Below the pieces are notes generated by a model. It made no database searches, was not told the DNA's origin, and saw nothing but the letters and a program-made list of their open reading frames with translations. Shown here piece by piece: positions 57,091 to 64,000 of a DNA stretch of 64,000 nucleotides; the stretch's first letter is position 1; each line of letters opens with the position of its first letter. Origin of the DNA: Amycolatopsis pithecellobii (GTDB lineage Bacteria > Actinomycetota > Actinomycetes > Mycobacteriales > Pseudonocardiaceae); contig NZ_WMBA01000012.1 of assembly GCF_009707865.1 (NCBI RefSeq), positions 62,001 through 126,000 on the forward strand, read 5' to 3'. Both the position numbers and the translations under genes were made by a program.

Positions 57091-59745
57091 GTGCCAATGA
57101 GAGAAATTCTCTTAGCCTCGTCCATTGTGCAAACTGGGGAGTGGTTCCTCATCGCGCAGACAGTCCCGATGCCCAAGACAACAGCGCCACTTATGCCACG
57201 TGCCGTCATCTGCCGCAGCCGCCTCGGAGGCAAGATGCCGGACACGGACAATTCCGCCCCCGTGGTGACTTCGGTGTGCGCCCCGGCCGGCTACGGGAAG
57301 ACGACGTTGCTGTCGGCCTGGACCCGCCACCTCGGCTCCCGGGTCGGCTGGGTGCGAATCGACGAATCGGACAACGAACCCGTGCTGCTGTGCGGGGCGA
57401 TCCTCGCCGCGATCCGGCAGGCGGTGGGGCACCGGCCTGGCGACGCCGAACCGCCCCGCCAGGCCGGCAGTGAGCTGGCACTCGTCGCCGCGCTGGCGGA
57501 CCTCCTGGACCGAGAGGACCGCCCGGTCTTCCTGGTGATCGACGACGTGCACCGGTTGTGTCAACCGGAGGCGCTGCGGGTGCTGGAGTTGCTGATCCAG
57601 TGGTTGCCGGCCCCGCTGCGGCTGGTCCTTTCGGGCCGGCGGGAGCTGACGGTGGGGCTGCACCGGTTGCGGTTGGCCGGGCAGCTGTCGGACATCCGGG
57701 GCGCCGACCTTGCCCTGCGGGCCGGTGAGGTCGCGAAAGTCCTTGCGCAGGCGGGAATCCAGCTCGACCCCGCCGGTCTCGACCGGGTCGTGGCGCTGAC
57801 CGCGGGCTGGCCCGCGGCCGTCCGCCTGGTGGTACAGGCGATGACCCGCGCCGGTGCGGAGATTCTCCCCGCCGACGAGGACGTGATGACCGATCCGTCG
57901 GTCCGGGACTACCTCGAGGGCGAGGTGCTCGCCGCGCTGTCCACACGCGAACTCGCGCTGCTCAATGCCCTGTGTGTCTTCGACAAGTTCACCGCGGCGG
58001 CCGTCACCAGCCTCACCGGGAGCACGGATTCGCTGGGACTGCTGGAAAATCTCCAACGAGCAGGAAATCTGGTCGTCCGTACCGGTGACCACGGTCGCTA
58101 CCAGGTTCAACCTTTCCTGCGCTCCTATCTGTACACCGCGCTGCGAAGCTCGCAGCCGCCCACGCTGGCTTCGCTGCACGAGGCGGCCGCGCGATGGTCA
58201 CTGAAGGTGCGCGACTTTCGCGCCGCGGCCGAGCACGCCGTCCGGGGTTGCGATCCGGAGTTGATGGCGGAGGTCGTCAGCACCTACGGACCGTCCCTTG
58301 TGCTCCGTGGTGACGACGCCCTCCTGATGGAACTGGCGGCGAAGCTGCCGCCGGAGCTGCAGGCGCGGCCGGGCATCGGTCTCGTCGTCGCGCTGGGCGA
58401 AATGGCCAGCGGAGATTTGGGTTCCGCCGAGTTGAGGCTCGCGGAAATGTCCGGGGCGCTACCGGAGGAGAACGGCAGCCGGCTGCGCGATCTGCGGGTG
58501 ATCGTGCGTACCAAGCGGGCCAGGCTGACGGGGCGGCTGTCCCCGGAGATCGCCGAGCTCGACGAGCGGCTCGGCCGGATGCACGAGCCGGACCTGATCG
58601 TGCTGGGACTGCTCAACCGCGGCACGGCGGCGTTGTGGCTTGCCCGGTACGACGACGCGGAGCGCGATCTGGAGCAGGCACTGCGACTGTCCGAACGCCA
58701 CGGTTTCGACGTGGCGGTGCTGCACTGCCTGAGCACGCTCGCCGGGCTGGCCGGGGCGCGCGCCGAGCTGCGCCGCGCGGCACGCCTGGCGGAGCAGACG
58801 ATCGAGTTCGCGCGGCATCGCCCCACCCTGTCGAAGGCGTCCTGCTATTACGCCTACATCGTGTGTGCCTGGGTCGGGTACCTGCAGCTCGACGCCCCGA
58901 TGACCAAGGCCGGTATCGCGGGCGCGATGCGGCTGCGTGGATGCGCCGGCGACCGCACCGTCGAGCTCGGCGGGGAGGTCCTCGCCGCGATCATCGATTT
59001 CGACTACGGGGACGATCCCTATGCGGCGCACGTGCGGCTGCGGCAGCTGTGGGCCCGGGTGCGCCCGGACGAACCGGTCCAGTCGGCGCTCGTCGCCTAC
59101 CTCGTCTCGATCGAACAACGGATGGCTTTGCGCCTCGGCCGTCCCGGCTGGGCGGTCGACGCGGAACGCCGCGCGGCGATGCTGCTGGGCGAATCCGGCG
59201 ACGTGGAGCTGATGCGCGCCAGGATGTTGTGGCACCAGGGCAGGACGACGGCGGTCCGCGCGCACCTGCAGAAGATCATTGACGGCGAGCTCGGCTGCCG
59301 GTCGCTCACCGCGAGAATCGAGGCGTACCTGCTCACCGCTGTGCTCGCGCACCGCGCCGGTGACGAGCGGCGTGCCGACGCGGCGTTGCGTGCCGCCGTG
59401 GCGATCACCGGGCCGCACCGGATGATCCGCCCGTTCTGGGATGTCGGCGCCGAGGTGCGGGAGCTTCTCGTGGTCCGGCAGGGACGGTTCGGCAGGCTCG
59501 ACGAGTTCGTGGCCGATGTCGTGGCGGCGCTGCCGCCGGGGCAGCCGGTGGAACCGGAACTGACCGCACGGGAGGCGCAGTTGTTACGGGAACTCCCTTC
59601 GCTGGCAACAGTCGAGGAAATCGCGGCCGCGATGTACGTGTCCGCCAACACCGTGAAGACGCATTTGCGGAATGTGTACCGGAAGCTGGGCGTGACGTCC
59701 CGCCGCGAGGCGATCGTCGCGGCACGCCAGCGAGGTCTGTTGTGA
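57091..59745 (+). CDS. LuxR-family regulator of MalT/LAL type
   Basis: 884 residues. STAND ATPase with P-loop VCAPAGYGKTTLLSAWTRHL (about residue 65), sensor region FLVIDDVHRLCQPEALRVLE, and a TPR-like middle (WLARYDDAERDLEQALRLSE; GLAGARAELRRAARLAEQTI). The C-terminal LuxR HTH is LTAREAQLLRELPSLATVEE, then IAAAMYVSANTVKTHLRNVY. The start is uncertain: GTG 57091, ATG 57097 or ATG 57169. The conserved MPRAVICRSRL-type entry begins near residue 35. It may control the adjacent polysaccharide genes or a distant pathway; the promoter is shared with the NeuD-like gene. Confidence 0.88.
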   Translation: MPMREILLASSIVQTGEWFLIAQTVPMPKTTAPLMPRAVICRSRLGGKMPDTDNSAPVVTSVCAPAGYGKTTLLSAWTRHLGSRVGWVRIDESDNEPVLLCGAILAAIRQAVGHRPGDAEPPRQAGSELALVAALADLLDREDRPVFLVIDDVHRLCQPEALRVLELLIQWLPAPLRLVLSGRRELTVGLHRLRLAGQLSDIRGADLALRAGEVAKVLAQAGIQLDPAGLDRVVALTAGWPAAVRLVVQAMTRAGAEILPADEDVMTDPSVRDYLEGEVLAALSTRELALLNALCVFDKFTAAAVTSLTGSTDSLGLLENLQRAGNLVVRTGDHGRYQVQPFLRSYLYTALRSSQPPTLASLHEAAARWSLKVRDFRAAAEHAVRGCDPELMAEVVSTYGPSLVLRGDDALLMELAAKLPPELQARPGIGLVVALGEMASGDLGSAELRLAEMSGALPEENGSRLRDLRVIVRTKRARLTGRLSPEIAELDERLGRMHEPDLIVLGLLNRGTAALWLARYDDAERDLEQALRLSERHGFDVAVLHCLSTLAGLAGARAELRRAARLAEQTIEFARHRPTLSKASCYYAYIVCAWVGYLQLDAPMTKAGIAGAMRLRGCAGDRTVELGGEVLAAIIDFDYGDDPYAAHVRLRQLWARVRPDEPVQSALVAYLVSIEQRMALRLGRPGWAVDAERRAAMLLGESGDVELMRARMLWHQGRTTAVRAHLQKIIDGELGCRSLTARIEAYLLTAVLAHRAGDERRADAALRAAVAITGPHRMIRPFWDVGAEVRELLVVRQGRFGRLDEFVADVVAALPPGQPVEPELTAREAQLLRELPSLATVEEIAAAMYVSANTVKTHLRNVYRKLGVTSRREAIVAARQRGLL

Positions 59746-59757
59746 TCGGAGGATGAC

Positions 59758-60126
59758 GTGGACAGAGTGGGCACAGGGTTGATCCTCGCCTGGGAGGACG
59801 CCTATCGCCGGTATTCGGCCGCTGCGGGGCCGAACGTGGTGGAGACTTCACGGGCCGTGGCCTGCGCATGGCGGGAGCTCGAAACGGCGGGCGCCCTGCC
59901 GTGGTGGCTGCGGGCGGCGGTGCGGTCGGCGGCGGAGGCGTTCGAGCAGCAAGCCAGGTCCTGGGAAGCCGAATCGGTACGCGTCGCACCGCGGAGCGTG
60001 CGGACGAGGATCCGGTGCACCCTCGCGCCGGGCACCGGCGAGCATGCCGGCGTGCGCGTCCCGCACTCTCGAGAACCCGGTGACGCCGCCACCCCGCAGC
60101 GACAGTCCACAGTGGACTACGGATAG
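59758..60126 (+). CDS. Small hypothetical protein
   Basis: 122 residues, starting GTG after GGAGGATGA. Residues 1-70 are helical (LILAWEDAYRRYSAAAGPNV, then VACAWRELETAGALPWWLRA), and the rest is Arg/Pro-rich and probably disordered. No family recognised. It begins 12 bp after the LuxR/MalT-like stop and so may be co-transcribed. A dispersed palindrome copy (60105-60117) lies in its last codons. Confidence 0.6.
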   Translation: MDRVGTGLILAWEDAYRRYSAAAGPNVVETSRAVACAWRELETAGALPWWLRAAVRSAAEAFEQQARSWEAESVRVAPRSVRTRIRCTLAPGTGEHAGVRVPHSREPGDAATPQRQSTVDYG

Positions 60127-60174
60127 CGGGACGGCCGTCGCGTCGGCGGCCGCCCGGGTGGCTAGTCTGTCGGC

Positions 60175-60531
60175 ATGAGTGACGCCGAGACGTTGTTCGA
60201 GCGGATGATGGCGGGGGAGATCCCCGCCGATGTCGTGTACTCCGACGACACTACGTTCGCCATCCGGGACATCCGGCCGCAGTCGCGGGTGCACGTGCTG
60301 GTCGTCCCGCGCACGCGTTACCGCAACGTGGCCGAGCTGGCCGCGGCCGACCCGCAGCTGCTGGCGGACGTCATCGCCACCGCGGCGAAGGTCGCCGAAA
60401 TCGAGGGAATCAAGGACACCGGCTACCGCGTCGTGTTCAACACGGACAGTGACGCCGGGCAGACCGTCTTCCACGTCCACGCCCACGTCCTGGGCGGCGA
60501 GCCACTGGGCCTGTTCGGGCGGTCCGACTAG
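60175..60531 (+). CDS. HIT-family histidine triad hydrolase
   Basis: 118 residues. FERMMAGEIPADVVYSDDTT is the HIT entry motif, and QTVFHVHAHVLGGEPLG holds the histidine triad HVHAHV. HIT (HINT-like) proteins hydrolyse nucleoside phosphoramidates. The HIT-phoH-ybeY-corC order is conserved across actinomycetes and supports both the call and the housekeeping nature of this end of the window. A hairpin follows its stop. Confidence 0.92.
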   Translation: MSDAETLFERMMAGEIPADVVYSDDTTFAIRDIRPQSRVHVLVVPRTRYRNVAELAAADPQLLADVIATAAKVAEIEGIKDTGYRVVFNTDSDAGQTVFHVHAHVLGGEPLGLFGRSD

Positions 60532-60541
60532 GCTTTTGTTT

Positions 60542-60558
60542 AAGCGGCGGAGCCGCTT
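60542..60558 (+). terminator. Hairpin after the HIT gene
   Basis: AAGCGGC-GGA-GCCGCTT, 7-bp stem with 3-nt loop, 11 bp after the HIT stop; no long T-run follows. The remaining 60559-60726 holds no gene; it likely carries the phoH promoter. Confidence 0.6.
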
Positions 60559-60726
60559 GCTGTGGGCCGTCAACTGACACCGCCTCAGGTTCCGCCACCC
60601 GCACCGCCACGCAAGCCACTTTCACAACACTCCATAACCACCTGCGATGCGGGGGTGTGTGCCGCTAGCATCATGGATGACAACACCGCCGACTAGCGCA
60701 CGCGCAGAAAGCAGGCCCGAAAGCAC

Positions 60727-61809
60727 GTGGCCGGAACCGCACAGGGTGGAGCCGCCCGATCCGACGTCCACTCGGACGTCCCAGAAGCCAAAACCGAGAT
60801 CGCCGACCGCATGTCGCGGAGCGCGCAGTCCCGGTTCCCGATCCCCGACACGGCAGCACTGACCCTGCTCGGCTCCCGCGACCAGAACCTGCGAATGGCG
60901 GAGGAGCTGCTCGAAGCCGATGTCCACGTGCGCGGCAACGAGGTCACCCTCACCGGCGCGCCCGCCGACGTCGCCTTCGCCGAACGTGTCTTCGCCGAAC
61001 TGGTCACCCTCGCCGAACGTGGCCAGCAGGTCGGCCCCGACACCGTGCGCCGCACCGTCGGGATGCTCTCGGCCGGCGGCAAGGAATCGCCTGCCGAAGT
61101 ACTCAGCATGGACATCCTGTCCCGGCGCGGGCGCACGATCCGGCCCAAGACGCTGAACCAGAAGCGTTATGTCGACGCGATCGACAACCACACCATCGTG
61201 TTCGGGATCGGCCCCGCGGGTACCGGCAAGACGTACCTGGCGATGGCGAAGGCCGTGCAGGCGTTGCAGGCCAAGCAGGTCACCCGGATCATCCTGACCC
61301 GCCCGGCCGTCGAGGCGGGCGAGCGGCTCGGCTTCCTGCCCGGCACGCTGTCGGAGAAGATCGACCCGTACCTGCGCCCGCTCTACGACGCGCTGCACGA
61401 CATGGTCGACCCGGACTCGATCCCGCGGCTCATCCAGGCCGGCACGATCGAGATCGCGCCGCTGGCGTACATGCGCGGCCGTACCCTGAACGACGCGTTC
61501 ATCATCCTCGACGAGGCGCAGAACACCACGCCCGAGCAGATGAAGATGTTCCTGACCCGGCTCGGGTTCAACTCGAAGATCGTGGTCACCGGTGACATCA
61601 CCCAGGTCGACCTGCCGTCCGGCCAGCGCAGCGGCCTGCGGATCGTGCGGGACATCCTCGAAGGCGTGGAAGATCTGCACTTCGCCCAGCTGACCAGCCA
61701 GGACGTGGTCCGGCACCGGCTGGTCGGGGACATCGTGGACGCCTACGAGAAGTGGCAGTCCACCCAGGACGCCGCGGAAGGCACCAACGGCTGGAAAGGC
61801 CGCCATTAA
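60727..61809 (+). CDS. phoH: PhoH-family ATPase
   Basis: 360 residues. N-terminal KH-like region, then the PhoH core with Walker A FGIGPAGTGKTYLAMAKAVQ, Walker B AFIILDEAQNTTPEQMKMFL, and motifs ILTRPAVEAGERLGFLPG and KIVVTGDITQVDLP. PhoH proteins are ATPases linked to RNA metabolism and, with YbeY, to ribosome maturation and quality control. GTG at 60727. It leads the phoH-ybeY-corC run, with 6 bp to ybeY. Confidence 0.93.
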   Translation: MAGTAQGGAARSDVHSDVPEAKTEIADRMSRSAQSRFPIPDTAALTLLGSRDQNLRMAEELLEADVHVRGNEVTLTGAPADVAFAERVFAELVTLAERGQQVGPDTVRRTVGMLSAGGKESPAEVLSMDILSRRGRTIRPKTLNQKRYVDAIDNHTIVFGIGPAGTGKTYLAMAKAVQALQAKQVTRIILTRPAVEAGERLGFLPGTLSEKIDPYLRPLYDALHDMVDPDSIPRLIQAGTIEIAPLAYMRGRTLNDAFIILDEAQNTTPEQMKMFLTRLGFNSKIVVTGDITQVDLPSGQRSGLRIVRDILEGVEDLHFAQLTSQDVVRHRLVGDIVDAYEKWQSTQDAAEGTNGWKGRH

Positions 61810-61815
61810 CCCGTC

Positions 61816-62370
61816 ATGAGCATCGAAATCGCCAACGAGTCGGGGATGGCGGTGGACGAGAAGTCCATCGTCTCCGCCGCCCGGTTCGCCCTTGACCGTA
61901 TGGAGGTCAGCCCGCTCGCCGAGCTTTCGGTGGTGCTGGTGACCCTCGACGTGATGTCGGATCTGCACGTGCGCTGGATGGACCTGCCAGGGCCCACCGA
62001 CGTGATGGCCTTCCCGATGGACGAGCTGGACTCCGCCCGCCGTCCCGACGCGGGGGACACGTCACCGGCGCTGCTCGGGGACATCGTGCTGTGCCCGGCG
62101 TTCGCGAAGGACCAGGCCCGCACGGCCGGTCACTCGCTGATGGACGAACTGCACCTGCTCACCGTGCACGGCGTGCTGCACCTGCTCGGCTACGACCACG
62201 CCGAGCCCGCCGAGGAGCGGGAGATGTTCGGGTTGCAGAAGCGCATCCTCGCCGATTTCAAGACCGCGGTGTCGGCGGCCAAACGGCGGGACGCGCAACG
62301 GTCCAGTGACGATCGTCTGCTGGGCGCGGCAGGGCTGAATGCCGCGGACGACACCGTGGAGAACACCTAG
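61816..62370 (+). CDS. ybeY: Endoribonuclease YbeY
   Basis: 184 residues. The zinc motif is [19 protein letters not shown] (H3xH5xH), and [16 protein letters not shown] is the second conserved block. YbeY acts in 16S rRNA 3'-end processing and 70S ribosome quality control. A C-terminal extension of about 35 residues after the core is Asp/Ala-rich. It sits between phoH and corC as usual. Confidence 0.93.
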   Translation: MSIEIANESGMAVDEKSIVSAARFALDRMEVSPLAELSVVLVTLDVMSDLHVRWMDLPGPTDVMAFPMDELDSARRPDAGDTSPALLGDIVLCPAFAKDQARTAGHSLMDELHLLTVHGVLHLLGYDHAEPAEEREMFGLQKRILADFKTAVSAAKRRDAQRSSDDRLLGAAGLNAADDTVENT

Positions 62371-62373
62371 CCG

Positions 62374-63699
62374 ATGGCGAGTTCGGCTTCCCTGCTGGTG
62401 ATCGCCGTCGCGCTGGTTCTGCTCGGTGGGGTGTTCGCCGCGGCCGATGCGGCGATCAGCACCGTGTCCCCGGCCAGGGTGGACGGGCTGATCCGGATGG
62501 GCGTCCCCGGCGCGCGCGGGCTGGCAGCCGTCGTCGCCGAACGTCGCAGGCACATCAATCTGCTGCTGTTGCTGCGGCTGGGCTGTGAGCTGACCGCGAC
62601 GGTGCTGGTCACGGTGGTGTTCCTGCGCTGGATTTCGCCGGAGTGGGCGGCGGTCGTGGTCGCCGCGGTCGTCATGGTCGTGGTCTGTTACGTGCTGATC
62701 GGGGTGGGCCCGCGCACGATCGGCCGCCAGCACCCATACCGCGTGGGCGCCGCGGTGGCCGGGGTGGTGCGCGCGCTCGGCACCGTGCTCGGCCCGTTGT
62801 CACGCCTGCTGATCACGATCGGCAACGCGATCACGCCGGGGCAGGGTTTCCGCGAGGGCCCGTTCAGTTCGGAGATCGAGCTGCGCGAGCTGGTCGATCT
62901 GGCGCAGGAACGCGGTGTGGTGGAGCCGGCCGAGCGGGAGATGATCCACTCGGTGTTCGAGCTGGGCGACACCGTGGCCCGCGAGGTCATGGTGCCGCGC
63001 ACGGAGATCATCTGGATCGAGCGGGACAAGACGGTGCGGCAGGCGCTGGCGCTCTCGCTGCGCACCGGGTTCACCCGCGTCCCGGTGATCGACGAGTCGG
63101 TCGATGACATCGTCGGGGTGCTCAACCTCAAGGATCTGGTGCGGGCCGCGCTGGACGACGGTGCGGCGAAGCCCGTCGCGGACCTGATGTACCCGGCGGC
63201 ATTCGTGCCCGACTCCAAGCGCCTCGGCGATCTCCTGCGGGACATGCAGCGCTCGCACAACCATCTGGCGATCGCGGTCGACGAGTACGGCGGCACCGCC
63301 GGGCTGCTGACGATCGAGGACATCCTGGAGGAGATCGTCGGGGAGATCACCGACGAGTCCGACCAGGAGGAACGGCCGCCGGTCGAGCACCTGGAAGGCG
63401 GCGCGGTCCGGGTGTCGGCCCGGCTCGGCGTCGACGATCTCGGCGAGCTGTTCGGTATCGAACTGTCCGATCACGACGTCGAGACCGTCGGCGGGCTGCT
63501 CGCGCAGCGGCTCGGCCGGGTGCCACTGCCCGGCGCGGAGGCCGAAGTGGACGGGTTGCATCTGCGCGCGGAGGGCGGCAAGGACCGCCGCGGCCGGATG
63601 CGGATTACGACGGTCGTGGTGCGTGCCGCCGAGTCCGCGGCCCCACGTAGGGTGCTTCGAGACCAGGATGAGCGGGACGGGAGCGTTGAGGATGTCTGA
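62374..63699 (+). CDS. HlyC/CorC-family (DUF21-CBS) membrane protein
   Basis: 441 residues. The N-terminal DUF21 domain has three or four membrane segments ([54 protein letters not shown]). Then come a CBS pair ([60 protein letters not shown]) and the CorC_HlyC transporter-associated domain ([18 protein letters not shown]). Likely magnesium/cobalt efflux or its regulation. ATG 3 bp after the ybeY stop, and its stop overlaps the next gene. Confidence 0.9.
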   Translation: MASSASLLVIAVALVLLGGVFAAADAAISTVSPARVDGLIRMGVPGARGLAAVVAERRRHINLLLLLRLGCELTATVLVTVVFLRWISPEWAAVVVAAVVMVVVCYVLIGVGPRTIGRQHPYRVGAAVAGVVRALGTVLGPLSRLLITIGNAITPGQGFREGPFSSEIELRELVDLAQERGVVEPAEREMIHSVFELGDTVAREVMVPRTEIIWIERDKTVRQALALSLRTGFTRVPVIDESVDDIVGVLNLKDLVRAALDDGAAKPVADLMYPAAFVPDSKRLGDLLRDMQRSHNHLAIAVDEYGGTAGLLTIEDILEEIVGEITDESDQEERPPVEHLEGGAVRVSARLGVDDLGELFGIELSDHDVETVGGLLAQRLGRVPLPGAEAEVDGLHLRAEGGKDRRGRMRITTVVVRAAESAAPRRVLRDQDERDGSVEDV

Positions 63700-64000
63700 G
63701 CTGGCGCCGGAAGACGAGAAGATCGTGATTCTCGCCCGATCGGCCCGTGCGCGCACGCAGGCCGCCGAGGGCGCCGCGGTGCGGGACACCGACGGCCGTA
63801 CCTACGCGGCCGTCACCGTCGCGTTGCCGTCGTTGCGGATCACCGCGTTGCAGGCGGCGATCGCCGCCGCGGTGTCCAGCGGTGCCGAGGGACTGGAGGC
63901 CGCGGCGGTCGTCACGGACGGTGTGGTGGACGAGGCTTCGGTGCGCGCGGTGCGTGACCTGGCCGCGTCGGCGCCGATCTTCCGCGCGGACGCCAAGGGT
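63692..64000 (+). CDS. Partial cytidine-deaminase-like protein
   Basis: 103 residues visible, continuing past the right edge. [20 protein letters not shown], then [20 protein letters not shown] and [20 protein letters not shown] match the cytidine-deaminase-like protein found between corC and era in actinomycetes. The zinc motif HAE/PCxxC is not seen in the visible part; [14 protein letters not shown] occupies the position of the usual Ser/Thr-Ala-Glu helix, so it may be non-catalytic. ATG overlaps the corC stop. Confidence 0.75.
   Translation, partial: MSELAPEDEKIVILARSARARTQAAEGAAVRDTDGRTYAAVTVALPSLRITALQAAIAAAVSSGAEGLEAAAVVTDGVVDEASVRAVRDLAASAPIFRADAKG

Noticed and set aside
60532-60726. 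tRNA or small RNA gene between HIT and phoH
   Set aside because: Only one short hairpin; no cloverleaf, T-loop or CCA-type pattern could be traced.

Overview
The window is high-GC actinobacterial DNA. Gene content (an actinomycete-type gas-vesicle operon, ANTAR and STAS regulators, a MalT-like LuxR giant, an AT-less PKS-NRPS, and the HIT-phoH-ybeY-corC housekeeping run) and the many GTG/TTG starts suggest a filamentous member of the Pseudonocardiaceae, most likely Amycolatopsis or a close relative. That assignment is inference from style, not from a marker gene.

Left third (1-16767). A single minus-strand block runs from a gas-vesicle operon (gvpY-like, gvpZ-like, gvpA, F, G, O, J, L, S, K; 16767 down to 11843) through an MFS exporter, a 2456-residue KS-ACP-aminotransferase-luciferase-monooxygenase-C-A-PCP megasynthase, and a freestanding condensation protein with a TubC-type docking domain, to a partial secreted-looking hypothetical at the window edge. 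Gaps are short and several stops overlap the next start. The gas-vesicle operon is headed by a good sigma-B-type promoter.

Middle (17143-34531). First comes an MFS / alpha-beta hydrolase / TetR group with two GAC-N6-GTC operator candidates, then a DUF3455 protein and a tautomerase/two-SDR operon divergent from an XRE regulator. Next is a small cluster holding an EndoIII-like protein, a GAF-ANTAR RNA-binding regulator, a STAS protein and a SAP-like basic protein, the last with a second sigma-B-type promoter. A catabolic operon follows (zinc alcohol dehydrogenase, old-yellow-enzyme/FAD oxidoreductase, second FAD oxidoreductase, MHS-type transporter, IclR), divergent from another IclR gene and a VOC protein.

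Right half (34591-64000). An orphan ParB/sulfiredoxin-fold protein is followed by three large secreted glycosidases (MGH1-like with CBM35, GH3 with PA14, GH31 with two CBM35-like inserts). Then come a shortened FadB-like hydratase with an ArsR regulator, an aldo-keto reductase/TetR pair with twin perfect operators, and an SMP-30 lactonase. A regulatory patch follows (zinc-ribbon miniprotein, soluble histidine kinase, small sigma factor, GAF-ANTAR). A polysaccharide-type cluster holds a DegT aminotransferase, a LMW-PTP-like protein, a Wzz/BY-kinase-like protein and a NeuD-like acyltransferase. A LuxR/MalT regulator and the conserved HIT-phoH-ybeY-corC-(cdd-like) block end the window.

Most notable: (1) a 22-bp tandem repeat element of mirror-image design found twice, each directly at a stop codon; (2) a polysaccharide kinase and phosphatase pair that have both lost their catalytic residues; (3) the AT-less AMT-LLM megasynthase plus docking-domain C protein sitting downstream of a gas-vesicle operon; (4) a dispersed GTCCA-N3-TGGAC palindrome. 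No rRNA, tRNA, CRISPR, insertion sequence or integrase was recognised.
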